The notes: generated from the sequence alone by a model not told the origin. Shown: positions 8,289 through 16,246, counted from the first letter of the stretch. The stretch is 21,040 nt of DNA from an uncultured Clostridia bacterium (GCA_934631985.1 CAKTYE010000043.1:1-21040); one strand, 5' to 3'. Made by a program: numbers and translations.

Positions 8289-9158
8289 ATGGATTTGCGT
8301 CAATTAAAGTATTTCCGGGAGATCGCCGACACAGGCAGCATCAACGAGGCGGCCCGCCGCCTGAACATGTCCCAGCCCCCCCTGAGCTATCAGCTTCGCC
8401 TGCTGGAGGAGGAGCTGAACGTGAGCCTGTTTGAGCGCAGCAGTCAGGGGGTACGGATGACCGAGGCCGGCAAGCTGCTGTACAGCCGCGCAGGGGAACT
8501 GCTGCGTTTCGCGGACTCCACCCGGCTGGAGGTGGCGCAGACGGGGCGCAAGCGCGTACTGCGGCTGGGCCTGACCTCGACCACCGTCTCGCCGATGATG
8601 CCCCGCATCACCGCCTTTGCCCGGCTGTACCCGGAGGTGAATTTCGAGGTGCATGACGGCATGACCCATTCCCTGTTGAGCCTGCTGCTGGAGGGCATCA
8701 TTGACGTGTCGGTGGTGCGCTCGCCCCTGCGGCTGGACGAGGTGAACCATGTCTCCCTCTGCCGGGAGTCGATGATCGTCGTTTCCTCCAAGACCCTGCA
8801 TGTCGAAAATGAGGGACAGCTTACGCTGCCCCTGCTGATGGATCGTCCCCTGATCCTTTACCGCCGCTATGAGCAGCTTGTGATGGAGGCCTTTCATGCC
8901 CAAAGCCTTGCCCCGGATGTGTTCTGCATCTGCGACGATGCCCGCGGCGCGGTGGAGTGGGTTCGTGCAGGCCTTGCCACCGCCATCTTCCCGGCGTCCA
9001 TGCGCAGCCTGTGCGACGATCTGCGGGTGCAGGAATTGGCGGAGCCTGCACTGGAAACGGAAATTCTGCTCATTTGGCGCAAGGATCAGCGCCCCCTTGC
9101 CGCAGTGCAGGATTTTCTGGATGTGTGTCTTGCGGAAGGGGAGACTAAGCTCAGCTGA
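8289..9158 (+). CDS. LysR-family transcriptional regulator
   Basis: A 289-residue protein of normal LysR length. Residues 1-60 are the winged helix-turn-helix (MDLRQLKYFREIADTGSINE, then AARRLNMSQPPLSYQLRLLE and LFERSSQGVRMTEAG). From about residue 88 the two-lobed effector-binding domain follows. LysR proteins bind as tetramers near divergent promoters and sense a small ligand. The ATG at 8289 is chosen over a GTG at 8280 because AAGGAG (8275-8280) sits 8 bases before it and the family begins MDLRQL. The ABC exporter operon is divergent with a gap of about 60 bases, the classical arrangement for a regulator and its target. The ligand is unknown. It converges with the next gene, with 12 bases between stop codons and no visible terminator. 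Confidence 0.93.
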   Translation: MDLRQLKYFREIADTGSINEAARRLNMSQPPLSYQLRLLEEELNVSLFERSSQGVRMTEAGKLLYSRAGELLRFADSTRLEVAQTGRKRVLRLGLTSTTVSPMMPRITAFARLYPEVNFEVHDGMTHSLLSLLLEGIIDVSVVRSPLRLDEVNHVSLCRESMIVVSSKTLHVENEGQLTLPLLMDRPLILYRRYEQLVMEAFHAQSLAPDVFCICDDARGAVEWVRAGLATAIFPASMRSLCDDLRVQELAEPALETEILLIWRKDQRPLAAVQDFLDVCLAEGETKLS

Positions 9159-9170
9159 TCGTCCCTGCGC

Positions 9171-10367
9171 TTACCGCACCACGCCGTATTTCAGACCCAG
9201 CGGACTGCTTGCAAGCTCCACGTCCGTGCGGGAAAGCAGCCCGACCTGCCCGGTGTGCGTATCGGGACGCGCTTCCAGCGTGTCGGCAGGCACGCTGACC
9301 AGCAGGGCTTTCGTACCCTCCGTCAGCACATGAACGACAGTTCCCGCAGGCAGAGTCGCGATCGTATTGCCATCCGTATCCTTCAGGGAGGTGTCGCACA
9401 GGGTGCGGGCTACGGGGACAGGCTTGTTGAGCGCATGGCAATACAGAATACGTTCCATACGCGCGGTGATATTGCTGGCATGCTGCACATAATTGTCCGC
9501 CACCCAGCCTGTCATGCCGCCAATGCGTACCTGCACCCAGGGAACCTGCTTCCCTTCCTTTTCTTTGATGATCTTCGCCGGAACGGCGGTCAGCATGCCC
9601 AGCGAATCCGAGGTGGTAGTTGCATCGGTGCGAAGGTTCGCCCCCATCAGATAGCAGTCATCCTCCTCCACAGAAACGGGATGCTCTGAGACCCAGCTTT
9701 GGACGGCCTCCAGCGTGGTCGGAAAGGCTGCGCGCTCTATAGCCTCAGCGCGAAGGTCAAGCGTATACAGCTCGTCATACGACCAAAGCGTCTCCACATA
9801 CGCTCCGTTTTCCAGGCGGGTCACCTCCAGCGCACTCGCGTTAAAGCGGATGGAATACCCATTGCCGGCGCTGTCCAGCTGCTGATAAAAGGCAAGCTGC
9901 CCGGGCGTATTCGCATCGCCCACGCTGAACAGCCAGCGCTCCTCGCCATGCACCACCGCAGGGTACGACCAGAAAGTTCCGCCATAGGTGGGTGCTGCCG
10001 CAAAGGCCAGCGTATCCCCCGGCTGCAGGAAGGTATCGGACAGGGGAATCAGCCCGCTTTCCTCCACAGCGCACGCCATGCCTGCCAGCAGGTCAGCGCC
10101 ATCGCGGCGCAGGTGCAGCAGCGCCTGGTATTCCGTGCGGGACGTGCTATCGCTGTCATATGCCTTGGCATAAATGCCCTCCACCACTTCACCATCAGCG
10201 AAGGCGCTTTGCGCCAGCTTGGCAGCAACCTCCTGCGGAACATCGCTTGTGAAATGCTCCACGCGCCACTGGGTATTGTTTTCCGAAACGGTATATTGCT
10301 CCGCGAGCGCAGTGCAGACAAGCAGGCAGCAGGCAAGCATGAGAGTGATAAGGACGGGGCGTTTCAT
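9171..10367 (-). CDS. Secreted protein with bacterial SH3 domain
   Basis: A 398-residue protein with a clear Sec signal peptide: MKRP, a hydrophobic core (VLITLMLACCLLVCTALA) and probable cleavage after ALA at about 22. Residues about 24-230 are an unassigned region rich in beta strands. An SH3b domain follows at about 238-295, with the family ending 'WVQVRIGGMTGWVADNYV'. A second, weaker SH3-like segment may occupy about 320-380. SH3b domains usually bind cell-wall peptides, so a wall-associated role is likely, but no hydrolase domain or catalytic motif is visible. AAAGGAGG (10379-10386) precedes the ATG by 11 bases. It stands alone between convergent lysR and the terminator of the GH13 operon; I found no convincing promoter. 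Confidence 0.75.
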   Translation of the reverse strand: MKRPVLITLMLACCLLVCTALAEQYTVSENNTQWRVEHFTSDVPQEVAAKLAQSAFADGEVVEGIYAKAYDSDSTSRTEYQALLHLRRDGADLLAGMACAVEESGLIPLSDTFLQPGDTLAFAAAPTYGGTFWSYPAVVHGEERWLFSVGDANTPGQLAFYQQLDSAGNGYSIRFNASALEVTRLENGAYVETLWSYDELYTLDLRAEAIERAAFPTTLEAVQSWVSEHPVSVEEDDCYLMGANLRTDATTTSDSLGMLTAVPAKIIKEKEGKQVPWVQVRIGGMTGWVADNYVQHASNITARMERILYCHALNKPVPVARTLCDTSLKDTDGNTIATLPAGTVVHVLTEGTKALLVSVPADTLEARPDTHTGQVGLLSRTDVELASSPLGLKYGVVR

Positions 10368-10481
10368 GAAAAGGGCGGCCTCCTTTGTGGGATGATTTAC
10401 CTATTCAACGGAGAAGGGGGAGGGTTTGTTTCGGGGGGAGGGAAACCTATAGAACGGTGTACACGCAACTTGATAGTTCAA

Positions 10482-10538
10482 GATAGCAAAACAGCACGGG
10501 CAAAAGAAAAATCCTCCAGCCCGTGCTGCTTTTCTATC
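10482..10538 (-). terminator. Terminator of the kinase-GH13 operon
   Basis: A perfect 10-bp stem (10492-10501 with 10519-10528) is extended by AAAA/TTTT and GATAG/CTATC with two one-base bulges. On the minus strand TTTTG follows the core. It begins 9 bases beyond the GH13 stop. Near-symmetry means it might also act on plus-strand transcripts. Confidence 0.8.
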
Positions 10539-10547
10539 CTCTGTCTC

Positions 10548-12233
10548 TTACGCCTGCTGATAGCGTTCCTGTCCATTTGCCCCCGAAACCGTCATCGTAA
10601 AGGCATAGGTCGTCAGGTCGGCTTCCAGACGGGCCTCCGCACTGCCCTTGCGCCAGACGATGCAGAGCTTGTCCGGGGCGGGCTGGGTGAAGGCCATCTC
10701 CGCGTCGAAATCGAAGGCGGGACAGGTGTTGTGCATCCGCAGGAGCGTGAGTTGGTCGCGGACAACCTTACGCTCCAGGCCCTGCGCGATCTGCGCCCGG
10801 GTCAGGTTGGTGCGGTTGATCTCCTTGTGACCTGCTGCACCGCTGCGGCGCACGGCCTCCAGGTCGTTGGCCCCGGCGAACAGATCCAGGTACCACACCT
10901 GGGGCTTGCCCGGCATGAACAGCTGAAGCGCACGGGCCAGCAGCAGTTTGCGGTCGTCCTCACCCAGGGCGCTGTAATAGGTGGCGTTCACCTGATAATA
11001 GACGTTCTTCTGCCCATGCAGGTTTTTGATGAGTCCGCCGCGGCTGACAATCAGGTCGATCAGCGCCTGAATGCGCTCATCCGGGATGAGGCCCTTCAGA
11101 TCCAGCATGGGGATGCCGTCGTGACAGCCCAGCATGTTTACCGTACGAATGCCCTTGGCCTTCTGTTCCTTTGCCCAGGCAGCCAGCGTCGTGCCGTCGT
11201 GATTTTCCAGCGCATCGATGAGCAGCCCCGGCAGGAAGAAGTCATAGGTCATGTAGCCCTTGTCCGCTACCTGCTGATAGTTCCCCTCGCCGTAGGAGGC
11301 GTGGATCTCCGGGAGCAGCGTTACCTGATGGCGATCCGCCAGCGTCCGCACCCGGGCCAGCACATCCCAGGTGTCCGGCTCGTTGAGGAAATTCCGCTTG
11401 CCGGGGGTCTTGGGGGCGTAGGCGAAAGCGTCCAGACGCACAATGGCAGCGCCGTAATCCGCCAGACGGCCCAGCGTCTCGTCATAATACTGCCATACCT
11501 TGTCACTGCGCAGGTTCAGGTCCATTTGGCCCAGATACTTGCGGCGACCCTCCAGCAGCCCGCGAAGCTGCTCTGCCCAAGGCTCAAAGCCTGCGAAGGT
11601 CATGTCCCGCGGGGTCTTGCCTGCTGCCAGGTCGGCGTTGATCTGACGGCTGAGCAGGTCGGCCTCACCGTATTGCAGGGGCAGGGCGCGCATCAGGTCC
11701 TGCGCATCCACCGGGTCATAGCGAACCTCCTGATAGAAGGTGTTCCAATAGGGAACGTCCCGCCCGTCGGGCAGGCGCACCATCAAAATGGGCAGTCCGG
11801 GCTTGCGGAAGAACATATCGCGGATCAGCGCCGGGTCAGGCTGGATATACCCCGCGTCCGTCATTTCGCCGTGACCGGCCCAGAACTTGTTCCAGTCAAT
11901 AAAGAAATCCCGGTAGGCCGAAGCGTCGCCCTTTTGCAGAATGTCCTGAAACTGGGGCGACAGCACGGACAGGTGGTTCAGCACGAAGTCCAGCTTCAGG
12001 TCGATGCCCAGCTTCTTCAGTCGCTTCAAAGCCTCACGGGAAGCCATCAAACGGTTCAGGTCATAGCTGATGATGGAAAAGCCCCGATCCAGATCGGTGT
12101 TGAACACGCTGGGCAGCACATAAATGGAGCGGAACACGTCCTTCAGCTCCGGGCGTTCCAGCAGCTCCGCAATGTCGGAGAGCGTCCCGCCAAGGCTGTC
12201 CGGGTAAGCGTTGAGCATAGCGCCGCTGTTCAT
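10548..12233 (-). CDS. Sucrose-phosphorylase-like glycosidase (GH13, subfamily 18 type)
   Basis: A 561-residue (beta/alpha)8 enzyme of family GH13, most like sucrose phosphorylases and their relatives acting on sucrose-6'-phosphate, glucosylglycerol or glucosylglycerate. These split an alpha-glucoside with phosphate into glucose-1-phosphate and the acceptor. Catalytic residues are present: nucleophile Asp268 (IVRLDAFAYAPK), acid/base Glu309 (LLPEIHASYGEG) and stabiliser Asp372 (GCHDGIPMLD); DFVLNH (82-87) is conserved region I. The stretch 'NATYYSALGEDD' also matches the subfamily. An insertion at about residues 145-235 is longer than in classical sucrose phosphorylase, so the acceptor site probably differs. 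AAGGAGG overlaps the stop region of the upstream kinase gene, 8 bases before the ATG, so the two are tightly linked. The true substrate is unknown. Confidence 0.85.
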   Translation of the reverse strand: MNSGAMLNAYPDSLGGTLSDIAELLERPELKDVFRSIYVLPSVFNTDLDRGFSIISYDLNRLMASREALKRLKKLGIDLKLDFVLNHLSVLSPQFQDILQKGDASAYRDFFIDWNKFWAGHGEMTDAGYIQPDPALIRDMFFRKPGLPILMVRLPDGRDVPYWNTFYQEVRYDPVDAQDLMRALPLQYGEADLLSRQINADLAAGKTPRDMTFAGFEPWAEQLRGLLEGRRKYLGQMDLNLRSDKVWQYYDETLGRLADYGAAIVRLDAFAYAPKTPGKRNFLNEPDTWDVLARVRTLADRHQVTLLPEIHASYGEGNYQQVADKGYMTYDFFLPGLLIDALENHDGTTLAAWAKEQKAKGIRTVNMLGCHDGIPMLDLKGLIPDERIQALIDLIVSRGGLIKNLHGQKNVYYQVNATYYSALGEDDRKLLLARALQLFMPGKPQVWYLDLFAGANDLEAVRRSGAAGHKEINRTNLTRAQIAQGLERKVVRDQLTLLRMHNTCPAFDFDAEMAFTQPAPDKLCIVWRKGSAEARLEADLTTYAFTMTVSGANGQERYQQA

Positions 12234-12246
12234 GGTTGCCGCCTCC

Positions 12247-13185
12247 TTACGCCTGCGCCATCAGGCGGCGATAGGCTGCGTAGTCCAGCAGCTCGCCGCC
12301 CTTGGAGAGGATGATTTTCGCCTTGTGAGCCTGCGCGTCCAGCTTTTGCTGCTCAAGTTCCAGCACGATGGTGGTGAAGGCGCTGTCGGTCTTGCCGTCA
12401 CGGTTGCGGGCGCGGCGATGCGCCAGCGTCTCGGCAGGGGTGCTGTTCAGCAGCACGGGAATGTCCACGCCCTGCAAAAAGTCGCTGTTGCCATGGGTCC
12501 ACTCGATGATAAGCACCTGTACCTGGCTGAGGTCCACTGTGTCATACCACAGCTCGGTGGTTTCGCGGCCCATGCGCTTCAGGGCAATGTGCTTGTCCCC
12601 GCGCTTGAACTGCGCCAGAATGCCGTTCACCTCGTCAAAATCCGTTTCGTTGGGCGTTCCCAGATAGCCGGTCAGCGCACGGCGGCCCGCCTGCTGATAG
12701 ACAGCCATCCAGGGCTTTTCCTGTACCACGCCGGCATCCGCGTCGCGCTCCTGTGTCCACAGCGTCCGCAGCTCTGCACCCATGGCATCGGTGTAACAGC
12801 CGCTGTTCACCAGTCCGCGCAGACCGCCGACCCGGTAGACGCGCACCCGTTCCAGGTCGTTGTCCCGGGGAATGCGGCGGGGATAATTGTCCCCGGAAAG
12901 GATGTAGGTTCCCACGCCCAGCTGGTTCAGGTAATACCCCAGCACGGACGCGATCTCGCTCTTGCCTACGCCCGAGCCGCCGCACACGCTGACCACGGCG
13001 CGGCCCTGGGGGTTCACGGTCAGCTGCTTTGCAAGCAGCTCCTTCAAAACGGGAAAGATGGTCTGGGCCTTCGCCACATGCCCCTCGTCAATGCAAATTT
13101 TATCGCCGGGCATGTCGCCGTGGGTGATCTCCGCAGGAACCGCAGGCGCGGTCCACGCCGCGGACAGCTTCGTTGCAAACTGCAT
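12247..13185 (-). CDS. P-loop kinase, uridine-kinase/PRK-like
   Basis: A 312-residue cytoplasmic protein with a perfect Walker A at 69-76 (GGSGVGKS). It is followed by ILSGDNYPRR (95-104), where Asp99 is placed like the substrate/Mg-binding Asp of uridine kinase, phosphoribulokinase and adenylylsulfate kinase. LIIEWTHG (225-232) looks like a Walker-B strand, and the Arg-rich RRARNRDGK (257-265) like a lid. The first 60 residues match no domain I recognise. The start at 13185 has AAAGGAG (13195-13201) 9 bases upstream. It is first in an operon with the GH13 phosphorylase (13 bases between genes), so phosphorylation of the sugar or acid released by that enzyme is a reasonable inference. The D-glycerate 3-kinases of plants belong to the same broad fold. 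Substrate not established. Confidence 0.75.
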   Translation of the reverse strand: MQFATKLSAAWTAPAVPAEITHGDMPGDKICIDEGHVAKAQTIFPVLKELLAKQLTVNPQGRAVVSVCGGSGVGKSEIASVLGYYLNQLGVGTYILSGDNYPRRIPRDNDLERVRVYRVGGLRGLVNSGCYTDAMGAELRTLWTQERDADAGVVQEKPWMAVYQQAGRRALTGYLGTPNETDFDEVNGILAQFKRGDKHIALKRMGRETTELWYDTVDLSQVQVLIIEWTHGNSDFLQGVDIPVLLNSTPAETLAHRRARNRDGKTDSAFTTIVLELEQQKLDAQAHKAKIILSKGGELLDYAAYRRLMAQA

Positions 13186-13214
13186 GCTTCATCGCTCCTT
13201 TGTCAGGCTTTGCT

Positions 13215-13231
13215 GCCGGGGAAGCCCCGGC
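13215..13231 (-). other. 5'-UTR hairpin of the kinase-GH13 operon
   Basis: A perfect 7-bp GC stem (13215-13221 with 13225-13231) with a 3-base loop lies in the predicted leader, 13 bases upstream of the kinase ribosome-binding site. No T-run follows. It may only stabilise the leader. Confidence 0.4.
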
Positions 13232-13255
13232 GCGGAGGTTGTGTATTGCATCTAT

Positions 13256-13285
13256 ATTGTACCGTTTGAGAGAGGGTGTTGGCAA
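13256..13285 (-). promoter_or_regulatory. Sigma-A promoter of the kinase-GH13 operon
   Basis: On the minus strand TTGCCA (13285-13280), 18 bases, then TACAAT (13261-13256). Transcription should start near 13249, giving a leader of about 64 bases before the kinase ATG. Confidence 0.75.
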
Positions 13286-13421
13286 TAGTTTTTTTGCATA
13301 GCGTAAGGTATGCCTTGCAATGCATCACGCTCTTGCAAACCGGCGCAAACATTTCCAGCATGAACCCTTCCGCAGCGCGGCAGACTGCGAGTGATTCCAT
13401 GAGCAGAAATGAGGCGCTGAC

Positions 13422-14714
13422 ATGCATCGAAACAAACGCGGCCCCTCCGCCCTGCGGCGGGCTATTGGCTGGGTGCTTTCGCTGATGCTGACCCTGGGGT
13501 ATTTTGCCCCGGGGCAGCAGGTATTGCGCAGCCTGCCGGATACCCTGCACCTGACGGCGGGGCAGTGGCAGGAGCTTTCTTTGGGGCGCTTTCTGACCCT
13601 GACCACCCAGACCGGGATGGCTGCCGTTTCCGCCAGCGAGGATGAAACGCTCCGCGCACAGGGAACCGTAGCGGTCAATGGAGATGCGGCGGGGGTGTCC
13701 GAGCTGGTGCTTTCCTTTTTGGGGCTGATCCCGCTGAAAAAGGTGGAGGTGGAGGTCAGCCCCGAAAAGCGGCTGATCCCTGGCGGCATGGCGATCGGCG
13801 TAGCGCTGCATACCTCCGGCGTACTGGTGGTAGGGACCAGTGACCTGAGCGGCGGGGAAATCGGTCCGGCCCGCGCAGGAGGCATTCTGCCCGGAGACCT
13901 GATCCGCCGGGTGCGGGACATTGAATTGACCAGCAGCGCACAGTTCTCCCTGCTGGTGGCGCAGGCCGGGGAAAGTGCGCTGCCGATGACTGTTGAACGC
14001 AACGGTGAGGAGCTGCAACTGACCATCACGCCCAAGCTGGATGCAACGACCGGCACTGCGAGGCTGGGCATGTGGGTGCGTGACTCCACTGCCGGGGTCG
14101 GCACGCTGTCCTTTTATGACCCGGAGACAAAGCGCTATGCCGCACTGGGCCATGCTATTACTGACGGCGATACGGGGCAGACCCTCACGGTGGATCAGGG
14201 GCAGATCCTCCAGGCCGAGGTGGTCGCCGTTCAGAAAGGCAAACGCGGCAAGCCCGGCGAGCTGAAGGGCAGCTTCCTGCGGGAGGGGATCGTGCTGGGG
14301 GATATTCTCAGCAATACCATGCTGGGGCTATATGGCGACCTGACCAAAGACCTTCCGCAGCCGCTTTATCCGGAAGGCCTGCCCATCGGCCTGCGTTCCG
14401 GGGTTCATACAGGCCCTGCAACGATCCTCGCCACCGTGGATGGCGAGGGCGTAAAGGCCTATGCCGTGGAGATCACCCGGGTGAACCCGCAGACTGCGCC
14501 CGCACCCAAAAGCATGGTGGTGAAGGTGACGGACCCGGTGCTGCTGGAAAAGACGGGCGGCATTGTGCAGGGCATGAGCGGAAGCCCTATTGTGCAGGAT
14601 GGGCGGCTGGTTGGGGCGGTGACGCATGTATTCGTTGGCGACCCCACCCAAGGCTACGGCCTGTACATCGATTGGATGCTGGAAGCCGCCCAGGCCGCAG
14701 GAAAGGGGCAATGA
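13422..14714 (+). CDS. spoIVB: Stage IV sporulation protein B (SpoIVB peptidase)
   Basis: A 430-residue S55-family serine protease, close to the 426 residues of the B. subtilis protein. SpoIVB is made in the forespore, crosses into the intermembrane space and cleaves SpoIVFA, releasing SpoIVFB to activate pro-sigma-K. Residues about 12-30 are the membrane/signal segment, about 118-205 the PDZ domain, and the rest the protease domain. The triad is visible: His244 (ALGHAI), Asp371 (KVTDPV) and Ser386 (QGMSGSP). Each is exactly 8 residues after His236, Asp363 and Ser378 of B. subtilis. A GAGG at 13411-13414 is 7 bases before the ATG. A forespore sigma promoter is expected, but by eye I see only a GCATA at 13296-13300 without a convincing -10. 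It implies an endospore former. Confidence 0.95.
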   Translation: MHRNKRGPSALRRAIGWVLSLMLTLGYFAPGQQVLRSLPDTLHLTAGQWQELSLGRFLTLTTQTGMAAVSASEDETLRAQGTVAVNGDAAGVSELVLSFLGLIPLKKVEVEVSPEKRLIPGGMAIGVALHTSGVLVVGTSDLSGGEIGPARAGGILPGDLIRRVRDIELTSSAQFSLLVAQAGESALPMTVERNGEELQLTITPKLDATTGTARLGMWVRDSTAGVGTLSFYDPETKRYAALGHAITDGDTGQTLTVDQGQILQAEVVAVQKGKRGKPGELKGSFLREGIVLGDILSNTMLGLYGDLTKDLPQPLYPEGLPIGLRSGVHTGPATILATVDGEGVKAYAVEITRVNPQTAPAPKSMVVKVTDPVLLEKTGGIVQGMSGSPIVQDGRLVGAVTHVFVGDPTQGYGLYIDWMLEAAQAAGKGQ

Positions 14715-14914
14715 GGCGCTTGGCGCACTTAGGATGAGCTTACCATATGCGGCAAAGCAGAAAAGCTTAAGCGTTCAAGAACAGAACAAGGGGCGTAACT
14801 CCAACTGAAAACTTCAGTGCGACTGTACACTGTTGTCCGTATAACGAGGACCCAGTTGCTTGTTTCACAGCATCGTACACATCCATGCCGCCACAGCGCA
14901 AACAGGTAGGTACA

Positions 14915-15277
14915 TCACGAAATGCCGCAGATGTACCTTCTTGTTGTATCCAAACTGATGCGGTCCCACGATCCCCTTCCTAAGCTTGCAAAGTCTGACA
15001 TAAATAGGCTTGTGACAAGCGCCTGCAGCTCTTCCACGGGCGGATGATCCGGCAGCAGCGGGTACATGGCGAAAATAACGATGCTGCCATAGATTGCAAG
15101 GGCATGACTGGTCTTTTTCCCACCGTAGTCAGGAAGCTCTTCCAGATATTTGTTGTATTGGCGGCTGGTCGCCGACCAGAGCTTAGTGCCTTCTGCTTCT
15201 CCATAGCGTGCCTTCGGCCACTGTTCTATTTTCGCGCAAAATTGCGGTAGATCACTTAATTGCATATGCTCTGCTAT
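14915..15277 (-). pseudogene. Decayed ATC-hydrolase-like gene
   Basis: A frame of 116 residues from the ATG at 15265. It resembles the N-terminal part of the L-2-amino-thiazoline-4-carboxylic acid hydrolase family: 'LSDLPQFCAKIEQW', 'KYLEELPDYGGKKTSHALAI' and a hydrophobic helix after it. The family usually exceeds 200 residues, with a C-terminal half that is missing here; only 200 bases separate its stop from spoIVB and I find no continuation in other frames. The start also looks damaged. A strong AGGAGGG at 15284-15290 is followed 6 bases later, in frame, by ATA (15277-15275), where ATG would be expected; the first real ATG lies 18 bases from that site. A pseudogene is the best reading, but a short functional protein is possible. 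The nitrilase-type gene is upstream. Confidence 0.6.
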
Positions 15278-15403
15278 GTATTTCCCTCCTGCCTTCTATG
15301 CTTTATTGGTTGGCGATTGTCTCTTTTGATACGATGACAAGGCATCGTTTACCATAGCGCTTGCGCAGCTGCAAACGCTGATGAAATCACAGCGGTGTTT
15401 TCC

Positions 15404-16141
15404 CTAAATCTCAACGATAAGCGTTCCTGCCTTCCCTGCGGGCAATTCCTCTTGGATGGATCCATGAGCAAACAAGGCAGCGCCGCCTTTGGCGATCTCA
15501 TCCTCTGCGGCTTTGTCTATACATACAGAATTGACATACAACACGGGCGCGTTTATTTTACCGGCCTGCTCAGCATATTCAAGCTTCGTGGTACTGTTCC
15601 ATGCTAAATCGTTGTAATCCGTATAGACAGGCCACCAGATAACATCCGGCTGCAAGGCATTCAGGCGCGTAATGTTTTCTTCGTACCAGAGATCTCCGCA
15701 TAATCCAATGGCAACCTTTTTCCCAAGAGAGGTGAAGGTGTGAAATGCTTCGCCTTCGCCGTATTCCTTCCCTGCAAACGGTTCCTTCCAGCCCGGAGAT
15801 ACTCTGCGGTATACGTCAATGATCTGACCCGTTTGATCTATGGTCATCTGTGAACTGAAAAATGTATCGCAGTCCTTCTCAATAAAACCAAAGGATACGG
15901 CTAGGACGTATTCTTTTGCCAGCGCACCTATTTCCTGAATCACCTTATCCTCGCGGGAAATAGCTGTCGTCCTGTCATGTTCAACGACAAAGTTTATGCC
16001 ATAAAAGCCCTGAAGAAACGCTTCGCCAAAGAGAACAACATCCGCCTTGCCTGCGCATTGTCTCAAGGTGTCAGCAAGGACGGCTTTGTTATGCGCAACG
16101 TCTCCATTGATGAACCCAACGGCTGCAAGCGCACATTTCAT
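15404..16141 (-). CDS. Carbon-nitrogen hydrolase (nitrilase superfamily)
   Basis: A 245-residue cytoplasmic amidohydrolase. The superfamily uses a Glu-Lys-Cys triad to hydrolyse amides, nitriles or N-carbamoyl compounds. Seen here: Glu40 in LFGEAFLQGFYG and Cys148 in IGLCGDLWYE. At the Lys position the text reads VYRRVSPGWKE, where either Arg replaces Lys or Lys119 serves; I think this wording is typical of one Firmicutes subgroup. The ATG at 16141 is preferred over a GTG at 16150 because GGAGG (16150-16154) is 8 bases before it. It has its own promoter and lies upstream of the decayed ATC-hydrolase-like gene in the same direction. Base composition of this patch looks less GC-rich than its neighbours. 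Substrate is unknown. Confidence 0.85.
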   Translation of the reverse strand: MKCALAAVGFINGDVAHNKAVLADTLRQCAGKADVVLFGEAFLQGFYGINFVVEHDRTTAISREDKVIQEIGALAKEYVLAVSFGFIEKDCDTFFSSQMTIDQTGQIIDVYRRVSPGWKEPFAGKEYGEGEAFHTFTSLGKKVAIGLCGDLWYEENITRLNALQPDVIWWPVYTDYNDLAWNSTTKLEYAEQAGKINAPVLYVNSVCIDKAAEDEIAKGGAALFAHGSIQEELPAGKAGTLIVEI

Positions 16142-16177
16142 GCTTGTCACCTCCGCAGCTTTTGATTTGCCAAACTC

Positions 16178-16206
16178 AGTATATCATACGATACCCTCCA
16201 TGAGAA
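16178..16206 (-). promoter_or_regulatory. Promoter of the carbon-nitrogen hydrolase gene
   Basis: On the minus strand TTCTCA (16206-16201), 17 bases, then TATACT (16183-16178), about 40 bases before the start codon. Confidence 0.65.
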
Positions 16207-16246
16207 TGTGGCGTAGTGGCTGTATTTCACAATGGTGATTTGCCAG

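Noticed and set aside
9699..12314. Long open frame antisense to the GH13 gene and the SH3b protein (also 4625-6460, 6349-8142, 17610-18959, 18996-20297 and 2277-3584 on the strand opposite other genes)
   Set aside because: These frames lie opposite well-supported genes, have no Shine-Dalgarno or family motifs, and read as low-complexity His/Gln/Gly/Arg-rich or Ser/Thr-rich text expected from the complement of GC-rich codons.
13296..13325. GCATA with a nearby inverted TATGC (13309-13313) as a sigma-F/G promoter for spoIVB
   Set aside because: No acceptable -10 follows at the right distance; the inverted repeat has only 5 pairs.
14804..14818. Six-bp hairpin after spoIVB as a terminator
   Set aside because: Weak stem with no T-run; no convincing terminator was found for spoIVB.
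14780..14935. Minus-strand frame downstream of the decayed ATC-hydrolase-like gene, containing a CLRCGG-type text
   Set aside because: It did not read as the missing C-terminal half of the family and has no start signal; treated as non-coding.
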